From positions 18,174,501 through 18,238,500 of the forward strand of contig BSBN01000254.1 of the NCBI GenBank assembly GCA_027924645.1: a stretch of DNA of 64,000 nt, written 5' to 3'. The notes under the pieces were generated by a model. The model ran no database searches. It saw only the letters and a list, made by a program, of their open reading frames with translations, and had not been told where the DNA came from. The position numbers and the translations under genes are program-made. Every line of letters starts with the position of its first letter. The stretch's first letter is position 1. Shown in pieces: positions 48,940 through 60,539 of the stretch. The DNA is from Cunninghamia lanceolata (Eukaryota; Streptophyta; Pinopsida; Cupressales; Cupressaceae).

Positions 48940-50910
48940 TGTCAGAACACTCTAATATACTAAGAGGGGGGGTGAATCAGTATATACCACAAATTAATCC
49001 AATTCAACTTTTATCTTCAAAAATTTATACTTCCTTAATCAAATAAATACATAATGCAACAATTCAAAACATAATCACACAACCATAATGTACCAGACTT
49101 ACGTGGAAAACCCTAGAAGGAAAAAACCATGGTGAGCAAGCTACTTGGATCTACTGTCCAAATCTAGCCTCACAAATAAAAATATGATTACAATAGGTTT
49201 TATGGGCTACAACCCAAAGGAAGCTACAACTCCCTAATACACTATTTTACAACTACAACCAAAGGAAGCTACAACTCCCTAAAGTGCTACAACACTTACA
49301 GAAATAGGATACAACCTCTATACAAGATACTTGACAAAATCTGTTGCTCAACCACCTCCGCAACATCAACACCCTTCACTCTGACATATATCTTCAACCC
49401 CTCTACTCAACAAACTCTACTCCCTTCAACACACATCCACACACACAAATACTCACATCCACAATCACACTTACTTCATCTCACCCTCACACATACACTC
49501 TTCATACCAAACAAGATCTTTCAATTATATCCTCTATAAGCTTCAATATTTTTCTCCTTCATCGGCCAAGATGAAACATGTAGCATGAAACGTGCAATGG
49601 CCACAAGAAGTTGGCACCCAAAATCATGTAGAGATCTAATGCGGTTCAAACCAAGTAATAATCAAGACCTATTTCATCTTAGCACACATCTCCATGTTGG
49701 TACACACAGCACAATCACAAAAGCACACCAATTCAATCCAACAAACACTTAACCTCTTATGCATTAGCTCTAGACCTAAAGCAGTACCAGAGAACCCAAA
49801 TAGCATCATGTGGTTCACTTCTCATACATTATATGACTTGCAAACACATTCTCATACACTCCTTTCACAACTTCATGTTACTTCTTGCTGGTACAAACAA
49901 ACAGACACTGAACCCAGCATTCTCTTCCAACTTTGATTACACTATCTTGATATATAACATTGAAAAATAGATTTGTGGTACTCCTCAACACTTGAAACTT
50001 GAAATGAGAAAACATATAGAAAATCTAAACTTATCCTCCAAACAACAAAGCCAAATAATGTAATGCCATGAAATGCAATGGCTTTCACATACTCCTCGTG
50101 ACAACCCTAATCAGCAATATGATAGGTCTTTGCTGTACTGACTTCAAAGAACCTCTACAGTACAACTTATCATCTAAAACTTGAATATAACATGCTTCTC
50201 ATCTCTATCCAGCTATCCTCCAAGCCGCAACATCACATCTTCAAATGTAGAGAAATGTGGAGCACTCCTCTAACTCTTTTTGTCTGCAACAACACTGAAC
50301 CACTATCTTCAATTTGCTAGCTCTGGAATCTTCTATGGTAACTTCTATGCTATGAAATTAGGAACATACATACTTCACACCTATCTCTATCTAACTTCCA
50401 AACTTCAAGGCGATACCTTCAAATGTGGAAGAATGCGGAGCATTCTACCGAGCTTCTTCAATGCAACTTTCAGTGCCTTAGACTATCTAAAACCTTTTAC
50501 ACTTTCTTTCAAATATTAAGCAATGATTTTCATCAAAAAACAATTAATACATCATTCACCATATCAAAGACTATAATCACAATGCCATACACAACAATCA
50601 CAACTCTTTGCATCATAAACAAGAAACCACAACTTCTTCATATCAACAAACTCTTCATCCTATCAACTTTCACCTATCCATGAACTTCAGAAGATAAGGT
50701 ACAACTATGTACAGATGATACTAATCAAACAGCATGCTCATGACATTCATAACCATATCCTTCACCACATAACTCCTCTGATCATCACTCCTTTGTCTAC
50801 TTCTCTGAACTACTCCTTACCATCTTCTTCACTTCACAATACCTCTAATCATCACATGCAACCTTCCACAACACTGCTCTGTTGACATCAATGGTAACAC
50901 ATACGCAATA
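48940..50910 (-). repeat. 3' LTR of copia element C
   Basis: About 1,970 bp. The plus-strand left end TGTCAGAACACTC coincides with the break in the LINE; the right end CGCAATA is one base off the expected CGCAACA. It contains the conserved GTGG...CCAC LTR 3'-end motif at 49103-49132. Open frames inside (49344-50683) are not genes. Confidence 0.75.
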
Positions 50911-50922
50911 ATCTCCCCCTTT
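50911..50922 (-). other. Polypurine tract of copia element C
   Basis: The minus strand reads AAAGGGGGAGAT next to the LTR. Confidence 0.88.
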
Positions 50923-51161
50923 GGCAATGATGGAAACACATGACCTGATACGCAAAATTTCTCCCCCTTTGACATCAACGGCAAAGGGCTAATTGTCTTC
51001 CTCTGTACCTAAAAAACATACAAGCTCCCCTTGTCTACACTAACCTTATCATCTTCCTTAGTCTCTTTCTACCTGCTCCCCCTGAAAGGTAGCCATCATC
51101 AATCCAGGGATAAAAATGTAACTTGAACTGCTCCCCCTAGACAGATGCACCATCTAGGTAT

Positions 51162-51467
51162 CTAGTTACAAGGAGGAGCAACAACCCCTAACTTCTGTCT
51201 AATATATTCAAATGTGTCCTTAGAAAGTTCCTTTGTAAAGATATATACAAACTTATCCTTTGTAGGTACATATTCTAGTTTTACCTCTTGATTTGCAACC
51301 TTCTCTCTCACAAAGTAATACTTGATAGATATATGCTTGGTTCTAGAGTGCATCACTAGATTCTTTGAAATATTTATGGCACTTGTATTATCATGAAGAA
51401 TAGGAATGGGCTCATCATACACAACCTTGTTATCCTTTAAAGTTTGCTTCATCCACAACACTTGAGT
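51162..51467 (-). pseudogene. Copia C: RNase H C-terminus (partial)
   Basis: A 102-codon open frame reads TQVLWMKQTLKDNKVVYDE, then NTSAINISKN, RTKHISIKYYF and YIFTKELSKD, ending at TAA 51164-51162. It is the extreme C-terminus of a copia polyprotein and aligns with 19670-19968 of copia B. Everything upstream was displaced by the gypsy element. The first few residues of the longer open frame (MDAPAS) belong to the gypsy LTR. Confidence 0.92.
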
Positions 51468-52305
51468 TGATGCAGGAGCATCCATGGTTCAAGGGCAATC
51501 TTGCATCAACCAAAAACATTTGCATTTCAATTTGTTTCTTGTCATTTTCCAGTTCAATTCAGGTAGTTCAATGAGTAACAGTTTCTGTATTTTGGTCTAC
51601 ATTCTACTGCAGTTTCATTTCAGACCTTGTAGAGATGGACTTAGCATCTAGATTCATTCATGCACATCATATCCAAAATTTAGAGTATTTGGATTAAGTA
51701 TCGGTAAGATATGGCTATCAGAAGATCAACCATTTTCTCATAACAGAGCATCCTGACAATCTCAGATAATCAGCTAAAGGAGAAGACCTGTGGAACATTT
51801 CACAACTAGAAAAGTTAAAAGACACATCATTCAATGTTGTTTGGTTCCTGGCTGACCTTCCCTAAGATCTGTACATCATTCCATTCACACGTGGAGGAGT
51901 TCTATTCAATTAGGTCTGACCTATCCGTGTACACATGTTACAGCTCTTCATTGGAGTTTGTGATCTTCCTTGGCCGACGTGGAGGAATCTTATGTTCCAG
52001 AGATGATATATAATAATGTAATAGATACCTAGGAATGTAGATTCGATAGTTGATCATTAGTTCATAGTTGTTAGTTTGAATTCTTTGCGAAGGAGCTTCA
52101 AAGCCATATCTTGTAATTCTGTAATCAGGCTTGTGAACCCTACTTGTAAGCCCGCATGTTGCCAACCAATTTGTATTTGAATTCTATGATATACTAAATG
52201 ACTAAATCTGCATTTGCTTTATATCTTTGACTTGTTTCTATTGTGTTTACTCTATCTGCACAGCTTGGATAGTTCTCTTTGAGGACCCTCCTAACCATGA
52301 CTGCA
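51468..52305 (+). repeat. LTR of gypsy copy Y (5')
   Basis: 838 bp, TGATGCAGGAGCATCC to GACTGCA. It matches 54321-55159 and 59990-60539. By eye about one base in ten differs between the first two over 285 bp. Confidence 0.92.
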
Positions 52306-52310
52306 CCAAG

Positions 52311-52321
52311 TGGTATCAGAG
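52311..52321 (+). other. Primer-binding site of gypsy copy Y
   Basis: TGGTATCAGAG lies five bases after the LTR end, complementary to initiator tRNA-Met as in many chromoviruses. Confidence 0.85.
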
Positions 52322-52541
52322 TGAAAGTTTGAATCTTTGGGAGCAAATTAAGTGAAGTTGACGAAGGAATTCCATAAGATCTTATTGTGGATAGATCACC
52401 AAATTTGAGGTAGGTTACTTGTGTCGCAACCGATCGCCAATTGTGAGGCAGTTGCCACCTTGTAGCCCGATTGTTGAATTGAGGCAATTTGCACTTGATC
52501 CTAGGAAGATGCTACCGAGGAGAATCCCTACTGTTGAAACA

Positions 52542-54320
52542 ATGGCTAGTAGAATGGATGAGATGATGAAAACAATGTGAATTAGACTAGATTTTGTTGA
52601 ACAAGATAGAAGAAAAGGACTAAGCCCTAGAATTGATATTGAAAGTGATGACAAAGAATTTCAATCTACAAATCAAACTGAAGAAACCCTAGGAGGTGAA
52701 GAAGAAGAAGAATCAAGTCAAGTCAAGATGTTGTGAACTATTTCAAAGATTGGAAAAAGACCTATAGTTGATGTACCGAACTATACTAGCAATTTGAATC
52801 CTGAGGAGTTGATCAACTGGATAAATGACATGGAAGAATACTTTGAATATGAAGAAGTTGAATATCCAGAGAAGGTGAAATTTGCAAAGACAAAGTTGAA
52901 AGGACATGATGCTATATGGTGGAAAGAAGTTCAATTGGAAAGAAATAGAAGAGAAAAAGAAAAGAACACAAAATCAGATAGGATGGTGACAAAATTGAAG
53001 AATCAGTTTATCCCTGCTGACTATGAGTTGGAACTGTTGAAGAGATTATAAAACTTGAGACAAAAGGAGAAATTTGTGGAGTATACTAAAGAATTCCATA
53101 AGATGATCATAAGGACAAGACATAGTGAAGCAAGCAAGGAGAAAGTGGTGAGATACATCAATGGACTAAGATTGAACATTCAAGAAGAATTGAGTTTGGT
53201 TAGAATGACAATACTGGAAGAAACATATCAGTTTCCCCTAAAAGTTGAACAAGAAGCATGATCATAAATAGAGAGGTAGATGAGGTAAATTTTAGAAAGG
53301 TAGAACATTTTTCAGAGGAGAGAGATCATATGCGGAGTAGAACAGACAAGAGAATACATTCAAGGAGGATAGAGATAACAATGCATACCAGAGAGATGAT
53401 AGAACTTTCTACCATAGACGAAAGCCTAGTCCATACCGGAGTGAAGGATATAGAAGAGAATGAAGAGGACCTGATAGGAGAACATTTAGAGGAACTTGTT
53501 TTAAGTGTGGAGGTGAAGGACATAGAGCATTTGAATGTAATCATGGGAGTACAAACAAGAGAATAGAGAACAGTGGAAGAGCAGCCTATGTGGAAGAAGA
53601 ACCTATTGGATCACCTAGTTCATTTGGTAAACCTAAGAAAGGAGAATCACTTGTGATGAGGAGAGAACTATTTCAAGCAGAGACAAATGAGGAACCCCAG
53701 CAGAGGAAACGTTTGTTCAGAACCAGATGCAAATCAGAAGGTAAATGTTGTAAAGTTGTAATTGATAGTGGAAGTTCTGATAACCTAGTTTCAGAAGAGA
53801 TGGTGACTAAGATAAAGTTGGAAAGATTGAAACACCCTAAGCCCTATCAGATAGCATGGATTTAGGATGATCATAAGCTACTGGTGAGTGAACAATGTTT
53901 GGTGAAATTTCATATTGGATCTTATCATGATGACGTATTGTGTGATATTATGCCTATGGATGTATGTCATATCTTGTTGGGTAGACCTTTGTAGTATGAT
54001 AGAAAAGCTATGCATGATGGGAGAAAGAATACATACACTATAACATCAAATGGGAAGATAATTACTTTGATTCCTTTGGAAGATGATCCTAAGAGTGAAG
54101 TATGTGGGAATACTAGAATTTGTTTGGTAGATGGAAGAAATTTTTTGGATGGTTTGATACATGAGCATATGTATTATGCCTTGATTCTTAAGAAGCCTGA
54201 AACATTGAAGAAGGAGACTGAAGAATCATGACCGGAGGAGGTAACTGAATTGTTGACAAAGTATGAATGCATCATTTTAGATAATGTACCTGAAGGATTG
54301 CCATAAATCAGGAGTATCAG
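52542..54320 (+). pseudogene. Gypsy copy Y: Gag, zinc knuckle and protease (broken, truncated)
   Basis: From ATG 52542 (MASRMDEMM) a TGA appears at 52578-52580. The retrotransposon Gag domain is then seen at 52794-53261 (INDMEEYFEYE, AIWWKEV, LKNQFIP, FHKMI), with a TAA at 53049-53051 replacing Gln. An 11-base loss near 53248 relative to copy X shifts the frame. In the new frame the CCHC knuckle CFKCGGEGHRAFEC (53497-53538) and the protease VVIDSGSSDNLVS, with catalytic Asp at 53764-53766, follow. TAGs at 53269-53271 and 53863-53865 are shared with copy X. The sequence ends at GLP-IRSIS next to the X LTR. Confidence 0.9.
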
Positions 54321-55159
54321 TGATGTGGGAGCATCCCTAGTTCAAGAGCAATCTTGCATCAACCAAGAACATTTGCATTTCAGTTTGTTTCTTTTCATTT
54401 TCCAATTCAAATTAGGTAGTTCAGTCAGTAGAAGTTTCTGTATTTTGGTCCACATTATGTTGCAGTTTCATTTCAGACCTTGCAGAGCTAGATTTAGCAT
54501 CTATATTTATTCATGCACATCATATCCAAAATTTAGAGTATTTGGATTAAGTACCGGTAAGATATCGCTATCAGAAGATCAACTGTTTTCTCATAATAGA
54601 GCATCCTGACAATCTCAAATAATCAGCTAAAGGAGAAGACTTACAGAGCATTTCATGACTAGCAAGGTTAAAAGACACATCATTCAATATTGTTTGATTC
54701 GTGGCCGACCTTCAGTGAGATCCACACATCATTCCATTCACTTGTGGAGTAATTCTATTCAGTTAGGTCTGACCTATCCATGTACACACATTACAGCTCT
54801 TCATTGGAGTTTGTGATTTTCCTTGGTCGATGTGAAGGAATCTTATGTTCCAGAGATGATATATAATAATGTAATAGATAACTAGGAAGGTAGATTTCAA
54901 TAGTTGATCATTAGTTCATAGTTGTTAGTTTGAATTCTTTGTGAAGGAGCTTCAAAACCATATCTTGTAATTCTATAATCAGGCCTGTGAGCCCTAATTG
55001 TAAGCCCACATGTTACCAGTCAGTTTGTATTTGATTTCTATGATATACTAAATTATTGAATCTACATTTGCTTTATATCTTTGAGTTGTTTCCGTTGTGT
55101 TTACTCTAGCTACACGGCCTGGATAGTTCTCTTTGAGGACCCTCCTAATCGTGATTGCA
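54321..55159 (+). repeat. LTR of gypsy copy X (5')
   Basis: 839 bp, TGATGTGGGAGCATCC to GATTGCA, followed at 55164 by a mutated primer site TGGTATCAAAG. Confidence 0.92.
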
Positions 55160-55395
55160 CTAAGTGGTATCAAAGTGAAAGTTTGAATATTTGGGAGTGA
55201 ATTGAGAGAAGTTGGTAAAGGAATTCCATAAGATCTTGCTATGGACATATCATCAAATCTAAGGTAGGTTACTTGTGTCGCAACCGATCACTGATTGTGA
55301 GGCAGTTGTCACCTTGTAGCCCGATCACCAAATTGAGGCAGTTTGCACTTGATCCTAGGAAGATGCCACTGAGGAGAATCCCTAATGTTTGAACA

Positions 55396-56500
55396 ATGGC
55401 TGGTAGAATGGATGAGATGATGGAAATGATGAAAATAATGTGAATTAGACTGGATGTTGTTGAACAAGATAGAAGAAAAGGACTAAGCCCTAGAATTGAT
55501 ATTGAGAGTAATGATGAAGAATTTCAATCTACAAATCAAACTAAAGAAACCCTAGGAGGTGAAGAAGAAGAAGAATCAAATAAAGTCAAGATGTTGCGAG
55601 CTATTTCAAAGATTGGAAAAAGACCTAGAGTTGATGTACTGAACTATACTGGCAATTTGAATCCTGAGGAGTTGATCGACTAGATAAATGACATGGAAGA
55701 ATACTTCAAATGAATATGAAGAAGTTGAAGATCTGAATAAGGTGAAATTTGCAAAGATAAAGTTGAAAGGACATGTTGCTATATGGTGGAAATAAGTTTA
55801 GTTGGATAGAAATAGAAGAGGAAAAGAAAAGATCACAAAATGGGATAGGATGGTGACAAAATTAAAGAATCAGTTTAGCCCTGCTAACTATGAGTTGGAA
55901 CTGTTGAAGAGATTGCAAAACTTGAGACAAAAGGAGAAATTTGTGAAGAAGTATACTGAAGAATTCCATAAGATTATCATAAGGATAGGACATAGTGAAG
56001 AAAGCAAGGAGAAAGTGGCTAGATACATCAATGGACTGAGATTGAACATTCAAGAAGAATTAAGATTGGTTTGAATGACAACACTGGAAGAAACATATCA
56101 ATTTGCCCTAAAAGTTGATGAAAAATTGAACAAGAAGCATGATCAGAAATAGAGAGGTAGAGCAGCTAAATTTCAAAAAGTTAGAACATTTTTTAGAGGA
56201 GAGAGATCATATGCGGAGAAAAACAAACAAGAGAACACATTCAAGAAGGAGGACAGAGATAACAATGCATACCGGAGAGATGATAGAACTTTCTACCGCA
56301 GAGGAAACCCTAGTCCATACTGGAGTTAATGATACAGAAGAGAAGGAAGAGGACCTGATAGGAGAACATTCAGAGGAACCTGTTTTAAGTGTGGAGGTGA
56401 AGGACATAGAGCATTTGAATGTAATCAGGGGAGTACAAGCAAGAGAACAGAGAACAGTGGAAGAGTAGCCTATGTGGAAGAAGAACCTATTGGATCACCT
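55396..56500 (+). pseudogene. Gypsy copy X: Gag and zinc knuckle (broken)
   Basis: ATG 55396 (MAGRMDEMMEMM) is followed by TGA at 55441-55443. The Gag domain is broken near 55680-55800 by stops and shifts (LID-INDMEEYF, then a damaged YMVE segment) and recovers in the open frame 55802-56074 (MVTKLKNQFSPANYELELL, KYTEEFHKIII). The linker after it keeps KVDEKLNKKHDQK, lost in copy Y. The knuckle CFKCGGEGHRAFEC lies at 56381-56422. TAG at 56150-56152 is shared with copy Y. Long frames here in other phases are shadows. Confidence 0.88.
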
Positions 56501-57120
56501 AGTTCAATTGGTAAACCTGAGAAAGGAGAATCACTTGTGATGAGGAGAGCACTATTTCAAGTAGAGACAAATGAGGAACCATAGCAGAGGAAAAGTTTGT
56601 TCAGAACCAGATGCAAATCAGGAGGTAAATATTGTAAAGTTGTAATTAATAGTGGCAGTTTTGATAACCTAGTTTCAGAAGAGATGGTGACTAAGCTATA
56701 GTTGGAAAGATTGAAACACCCTAAGCCCTATCAGATAGCATGGATTTAGGATGATCATAAGGTACTAGTGAGTGAACAATGTTTGGTGAAATTTCATATT
56801 GAATCTTATCATGATGAAGTATTGTGTGATATTATGCCTATGGATGTATGTCATATCTTGTTGGGTAGACCTTGGAAGTATGATAGAAAAGCTATACAAG
56901 ATGGGAGAAAGAATACATACACTATAACATCAAATGGGAAGAGAATTACTTTGATTCCTTTGGAAGATGATCCTAAGAGCAAAGTATGTGGGATTGTTAG
57001 AATCTATTTGGTATATGGAAGAAAAATTTTGGATGGTTTGAGATATGAGCATATGTGTTATGCCTTGATTCCTAAGAAGCCTAAAACATTACAAAAGGAG
57101 ACTAGAGAATCACGACTGGA
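56501..57120 (+). pseudogene. Gypsy copy X: aspartic protease (catalytic Asp lost)
   Basis: The protease motif reads VVINSGSFDNLVSEE: the catalytic Asp codon GAT is AAT (Asn) at 56648-56650, whereas copy Y keeps Asp. A TAG at 56747-56749 (after IAWI) is shared with Y. The frame then opens at 56768 with CLVKFHIESYHDEVLCDIMP and DVCHILLGRPW, the usual C-terminal part of plant chromovirus proteases, and continues into the RT linker. Confidence 0.9.
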
Positions 57121-58595
57121 GGAGATAACTAAATTGTTGACAGAGTATGAAGACATTATTTCAGATAATGTACCTAAAGGATTGCCACCAATCAGAAGTA
57201 TCAATCATCACATGGATCTTATGCATGTATCTAGTTTTCCTAACAAAGCAACACACAGAATGACACCTGCAAAGAATGAAGAATTAAACAGACAAATACA
57301 TGAATTATTGAGGAAAGGTTTAATTAGAGAAAGTTTGAGTCCTTGTGTAGTACCTGCAGTGTTAGCACCTAAGAAAGATGGAGAATAGAGAATGTGTATA
57401 GACTCTAGTGCAATAAACAAGATCACAGTTAAGTATAGATTTCCTTTACCTAGGATGGATGATATCATGGATTGTTTGAGTGGAGAAAACTATTTTCCAA
57501 AGATGGTTTTGAAGAGTGGATAACACCAGATCAGAATCAGAGAAGGAGATGAATGGAAGACTACTTTTAAGACAAATGAAGAATTGTATGAGTGGTTAAT
57601 GATGCCTTTTGGATTGAAAAATGCACCGAGTACTTTCATGAGATTGATGAATGAAGTCTTGAAGAAATTCTTGGGTAAGTTTGTTATTGTATATTTGGAT
57701 GACATTCTGATTTTTAGTAAGACAAAAGAAGAACATTTACAGCACCTTAGACAAGTATTATAGAGACTAAGAGAAGAGAAGTTGTTGATAAACATCAATA
57801 AGTGTAGTTTCATGAAGGAGTAATTGGTATACTTGGGATTTGTGTTTTTTGCGGAAGGATTGAAGATGGACCCTGAGAAAGTAAGAGTAATAGTTGAATG
57901 GCCTAGACCGGAGAGCATTGGAGAAGTTAGATCATTTCTTGGATTAGCTAGCTTCTACCAGAAGTTCATCAAAAATTTCAGTTTAGTTTGTAACCCTATG
58001 ACAAAGACAATGAGAGGTGACAGAAAAGACTTTAAGTGGACATCAGAAGCAGATAAAAGTTTTGAATTGTTGAAGTAGAAAGTGATAGAGAAACCTGTGT
58101 TGGCATTATTGGATTTCAATATAAGGTATTTCAAGTAGATTGTGATGCAAGTGGAAATGCAATTGGAGTAGTGTTAAGTCAAGAAGGTAGACCTATAGCA
58201 TATTTCAGTGAGAAGTTGAACATGATGTAAGGAGAAGATATTTTAGTTTATGATCAAGAGTTCCATGCCATAATTCAAGCTTTGAAGAAATGGAGACATT
58301 ACTTGTTGCCTAAAGAGTTTGTGTTGTATACAGATCATCAAGCTTTGCAATATTTGAATAGTCAAGGTAAATTGAATCAGAGACATATGAGATGTGTAGA
58401 GTTCATGCAGAGTTATACCTTTGTGTTGAAGCATAGGAGTGCAAAATCAAACAAAGTTGCAGATGCATTGAGTAGGAGAAGGAACTTGCTGACAGAGATG
58501 AGAATTGAAGTGTTGGGATTTGATGAGTTGAAGAACATGTATGAGGAAGATCTTGATTTTACAGAACCTTGGAAAGCATGTAGGAACTTGTGGTG
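57121..58595 (+). pseudogene. Gypsy copy X: reverse transcriptase and RNase H (broken)
   Basis: The RT begins at HHMDLMHVSSFPNK and KNEELNRQIHELL. It has VVPAVLAPKKDGE followed by [41 protein letters not shown], and the catalytic YLDD at 57692-57703. Stops fall near 57523, 57763, 57823 and 58078. RNase H shows [30 protein letters not shown] and ADALSRR (about 58140-58480). A frameshift near 58120 and another near 58590 separate the parts. All catalytic acids I can locate are retained. Confidence 0.9.
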
Positions 58596-59957
58596 ACAGA
58601 TAGGAGTAAGTGGTTGGACTATTTCATTCAAGAAGATATGTTGTTTAGAGGAAATCAATTGTGCATACCTAGGAGTTTAATAGGAGACAATTTGATCAAG
58701 GAGAAGCATAGTGGTGGATTAGCAGGACATTTTGGCATTGATAACACAGTGGCTTTGGTAAGTGAAAACTACTTTTGGCCTCAGATACATAAGGATGTTA
58801 GGAGATTTGTGTAGAGTTGTAGAATTTGTCAAGTTGCAAAAGGGAGTAGCCAGAACACTGGATTGTATAAATCTTTGACAGTACCGGAGAAACCTTGGGA
58901 AGACATAAGTATGGATTTTGAAATGGGATTGCCTAAGACATAGAGAGAAAATGATTCAATATTTGTAGTGGTAGACAAATTTTCAAAGATGACACATTTC
59001 ATACCTTGTAAGAAGACAACTCATGCAATGCATGTAGCTGACCTATTTTTCAAGGAGATTGTAAGATTGCATGGATTACCTAAGAGCATAATTTTAGACA
59101 GAGACACAAGATTTTTTGAATATTTTTGGAAGACACTTTGGAAGAAGATGAAGATAGATTTGAAGTTCAGTTCAGCATTTCATCCACAGACTGATGGATA
59201 GACAAAGGTAGTGAATAGGAGTTTGGGAAACTTGTTGAGATGTTTGGTTGGAGAGAAGCCAGAAAGTTGGGATTTGATTTTTTCACGAGCAGAGTTTGCA
59301 TACAATAATTTAATAAATAGGAGTACTAGAAGAACACCTTTTGAGATTGTTACTGGAGTAAACCCAAGAGGAGTGGCAAAGTTGAGAGATATCAGTATAG
59401 AAGATAAGAGAAGTGCAGAAGCAGAAGAATTTGCAAGACATATGGAGACAGTACATAATCAGGTGAAGAAGCATTTGGAGGATATGAATAATAAGGAGAA
59501 GGCAGATGAGAAGAAGAGACACAAAGAATTTGTAGTTGGAGATAAAGTGATGGTATACTTGAGAAAATAAAGATTTCTAGTTGGGACATATAACAAGTTG
59601 AAGATGAAGAAGTTTTGACCTTGTAGGATAGTCAGAAAGTTTGATTTAGGAAATGCATATGAAGTAGAGTTACCAAAGACATTAGGCATATCACCTATTT
59701 TCAACATTGCAAACCTATATCAGTATCATGAAGCAGAGCTCGGTGACAACATTGAAATAGACTTGAAGAAGCAGTTACCACAACAAATACAATAGCAGAT
59801 TAAAGACATTTTGGATAGCAGAGTTGGATACAACACCAGACGCAGATAATACAAAGAATACCTTGTGAAGTGGAAAGGCGAACCAGAAGAAGATTCATCA
59901 TGGGTTTCTCAGGTTGAGGTGGACCGTCTTGGTTTTCCTCTAGCCCCAGCAAAGTGA
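58590..59957 (+). pseudogene. Gypsy copy X: integrase with chromodomain (broken)
   Basis: The zinc-binding HHCC part spans about 58715-58850 ([16 protein letters not shown]). The core has the first Asp in [10 protein letters not shown] (near 58913) and the second in LDRDTRF. The expected catalytic Glu in QTEVVNR is Lys (AAG at 59205-59207), and the Gln three residues earlier is TAG. The C-terminal region with LGISPIFNIANLYQY precedes a chromodomain at about 59800-59950, recognisable by KEYLVKWKGEPEEDSSWV. TGA at 59955-59957 is the natural end. Chromodomains are thought to steer integration to marked chromatin. Confidence 0.92.
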
Positions 59958-59989
59958 GGGACTCACTTTTTTCAATAACCCCAGATGTC

Positions 59990-60539
59990 TGATGCAGGAG
60001 CATCCCTGGTTTAAGAGCAATCTTGTATCAACCAAAAATATTTGCATTTCATTTTATTTGCATTTTAGTTTGTTTCTTTTTATTTTCCAGTTTAGTTCAG
60101 GCAATTTAGTCAATAGTAGTTTCTGTATTTTGGTCCGCATTCTATCGTAGTTTCATTTTAGACCTTGCGGAGCTGGACTTAGCATCTAGATTCATTTATG
60201 CACATCATATTCAAAATTCAAAGCATTTGGATTAAGTACCGGTAAGATATCGATATCAAAAGATCAACTATTTTCTCATAATAGAGCATCCTAACTGTCT
60301 CAAATAATCAGCTAAAGGAGAAGACCTGCGGAGCATTTCATGACTGGCAAAATTAAAAGACACACCATTCAATATTGTTTGGTTTTTGGCTGACCTTCCC
60401 TAAGATCTGCATATCATTCCATTCACTTGCAAAGGAGTTCTATTCAATTAGGTCTGACCTATCCATGTACACACATTACAGCTCTTCATTGGAGTTTGTC
60501 ATCTTCCTTGGTCGATGTAGAAGAATCTTATGTTCCAGA
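59990..60539 (+). repeat. Truncated 3' LTR of gypsy copy X
   Basis: It matches the first 550 or so bases of the two other LTRs, then stops at TGTTCCAGA. The remaining third is replaced by unrelated DNA beginning TGTTGGTTACC. Confidence 0.9.

Larger units (their letters stand above)
48940..51467 (-). mobile_element. 3' end of copia element C, cut by a gypsy element
   Basis: Minus-strand fragment: end of RNase H (51467-51162), polypurine tract (50922-50911), and a long 3' LTR (50910-48940). It lies in the LINE reverse transcriptase and is cut on the right at 51467, exactly at the first base of a gypsy LTR. Its 5' portion should lie beyond the gypsy insertions and is not seen in the window. It is a different LTR family from copia A and B although the RNase H proteins are clearly related. 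Confidence 0.85.
51468..54320 (+). mobile_element. Ty3/gypsy chromovirus copy Y, interrupted after the protease region
   Basis: 5' LTR (51468-52305), tRNA-iMet primer site, Gag, zinc knuckle, protease and start of the RT linker, then an abrupt change at 54321 into the LTR of a second copy of the same family. The change coincides with an LTR terminus, which favours insertion of copy X into Y. The rest of Y would lie right of X and is not seen before the window ends. Confidence 0.85.
54321..60539 (+). mobile_element. Ty3/gypsy chromovirus copy X, near complete, 3' LTR truncated
   Basis: LTR (54321-55159), degraded primer site, Gag, protease, RT, RNase H, integrase and C-terminal chromodomain, then a partial LTR (59990-60539). 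The order RT before integrase with a chromodomain defines a chromovirus. The 3' LTR loses similarity at 60540, so the right target duplication cannot be read. The five bases before the element are ATCAG. Numerous stops and several frameshifts make it inactive. Confidence 0.92.

Noticed and set aside
53258..53566. 102-codon frame, and its partner at 56139-56468
   Set aside because: The true frame carries the CCHC knuckle CFKCGGEGHRAFEC; these are out-of-phase readings of it.
51468..60539. Tandem gypsy array formed by unequal LTR recombination
   Set aside because: Possible, but Y stops in the protease-RT linker exactly at an LTR terminus, which fits insertion better; not fully excluded.
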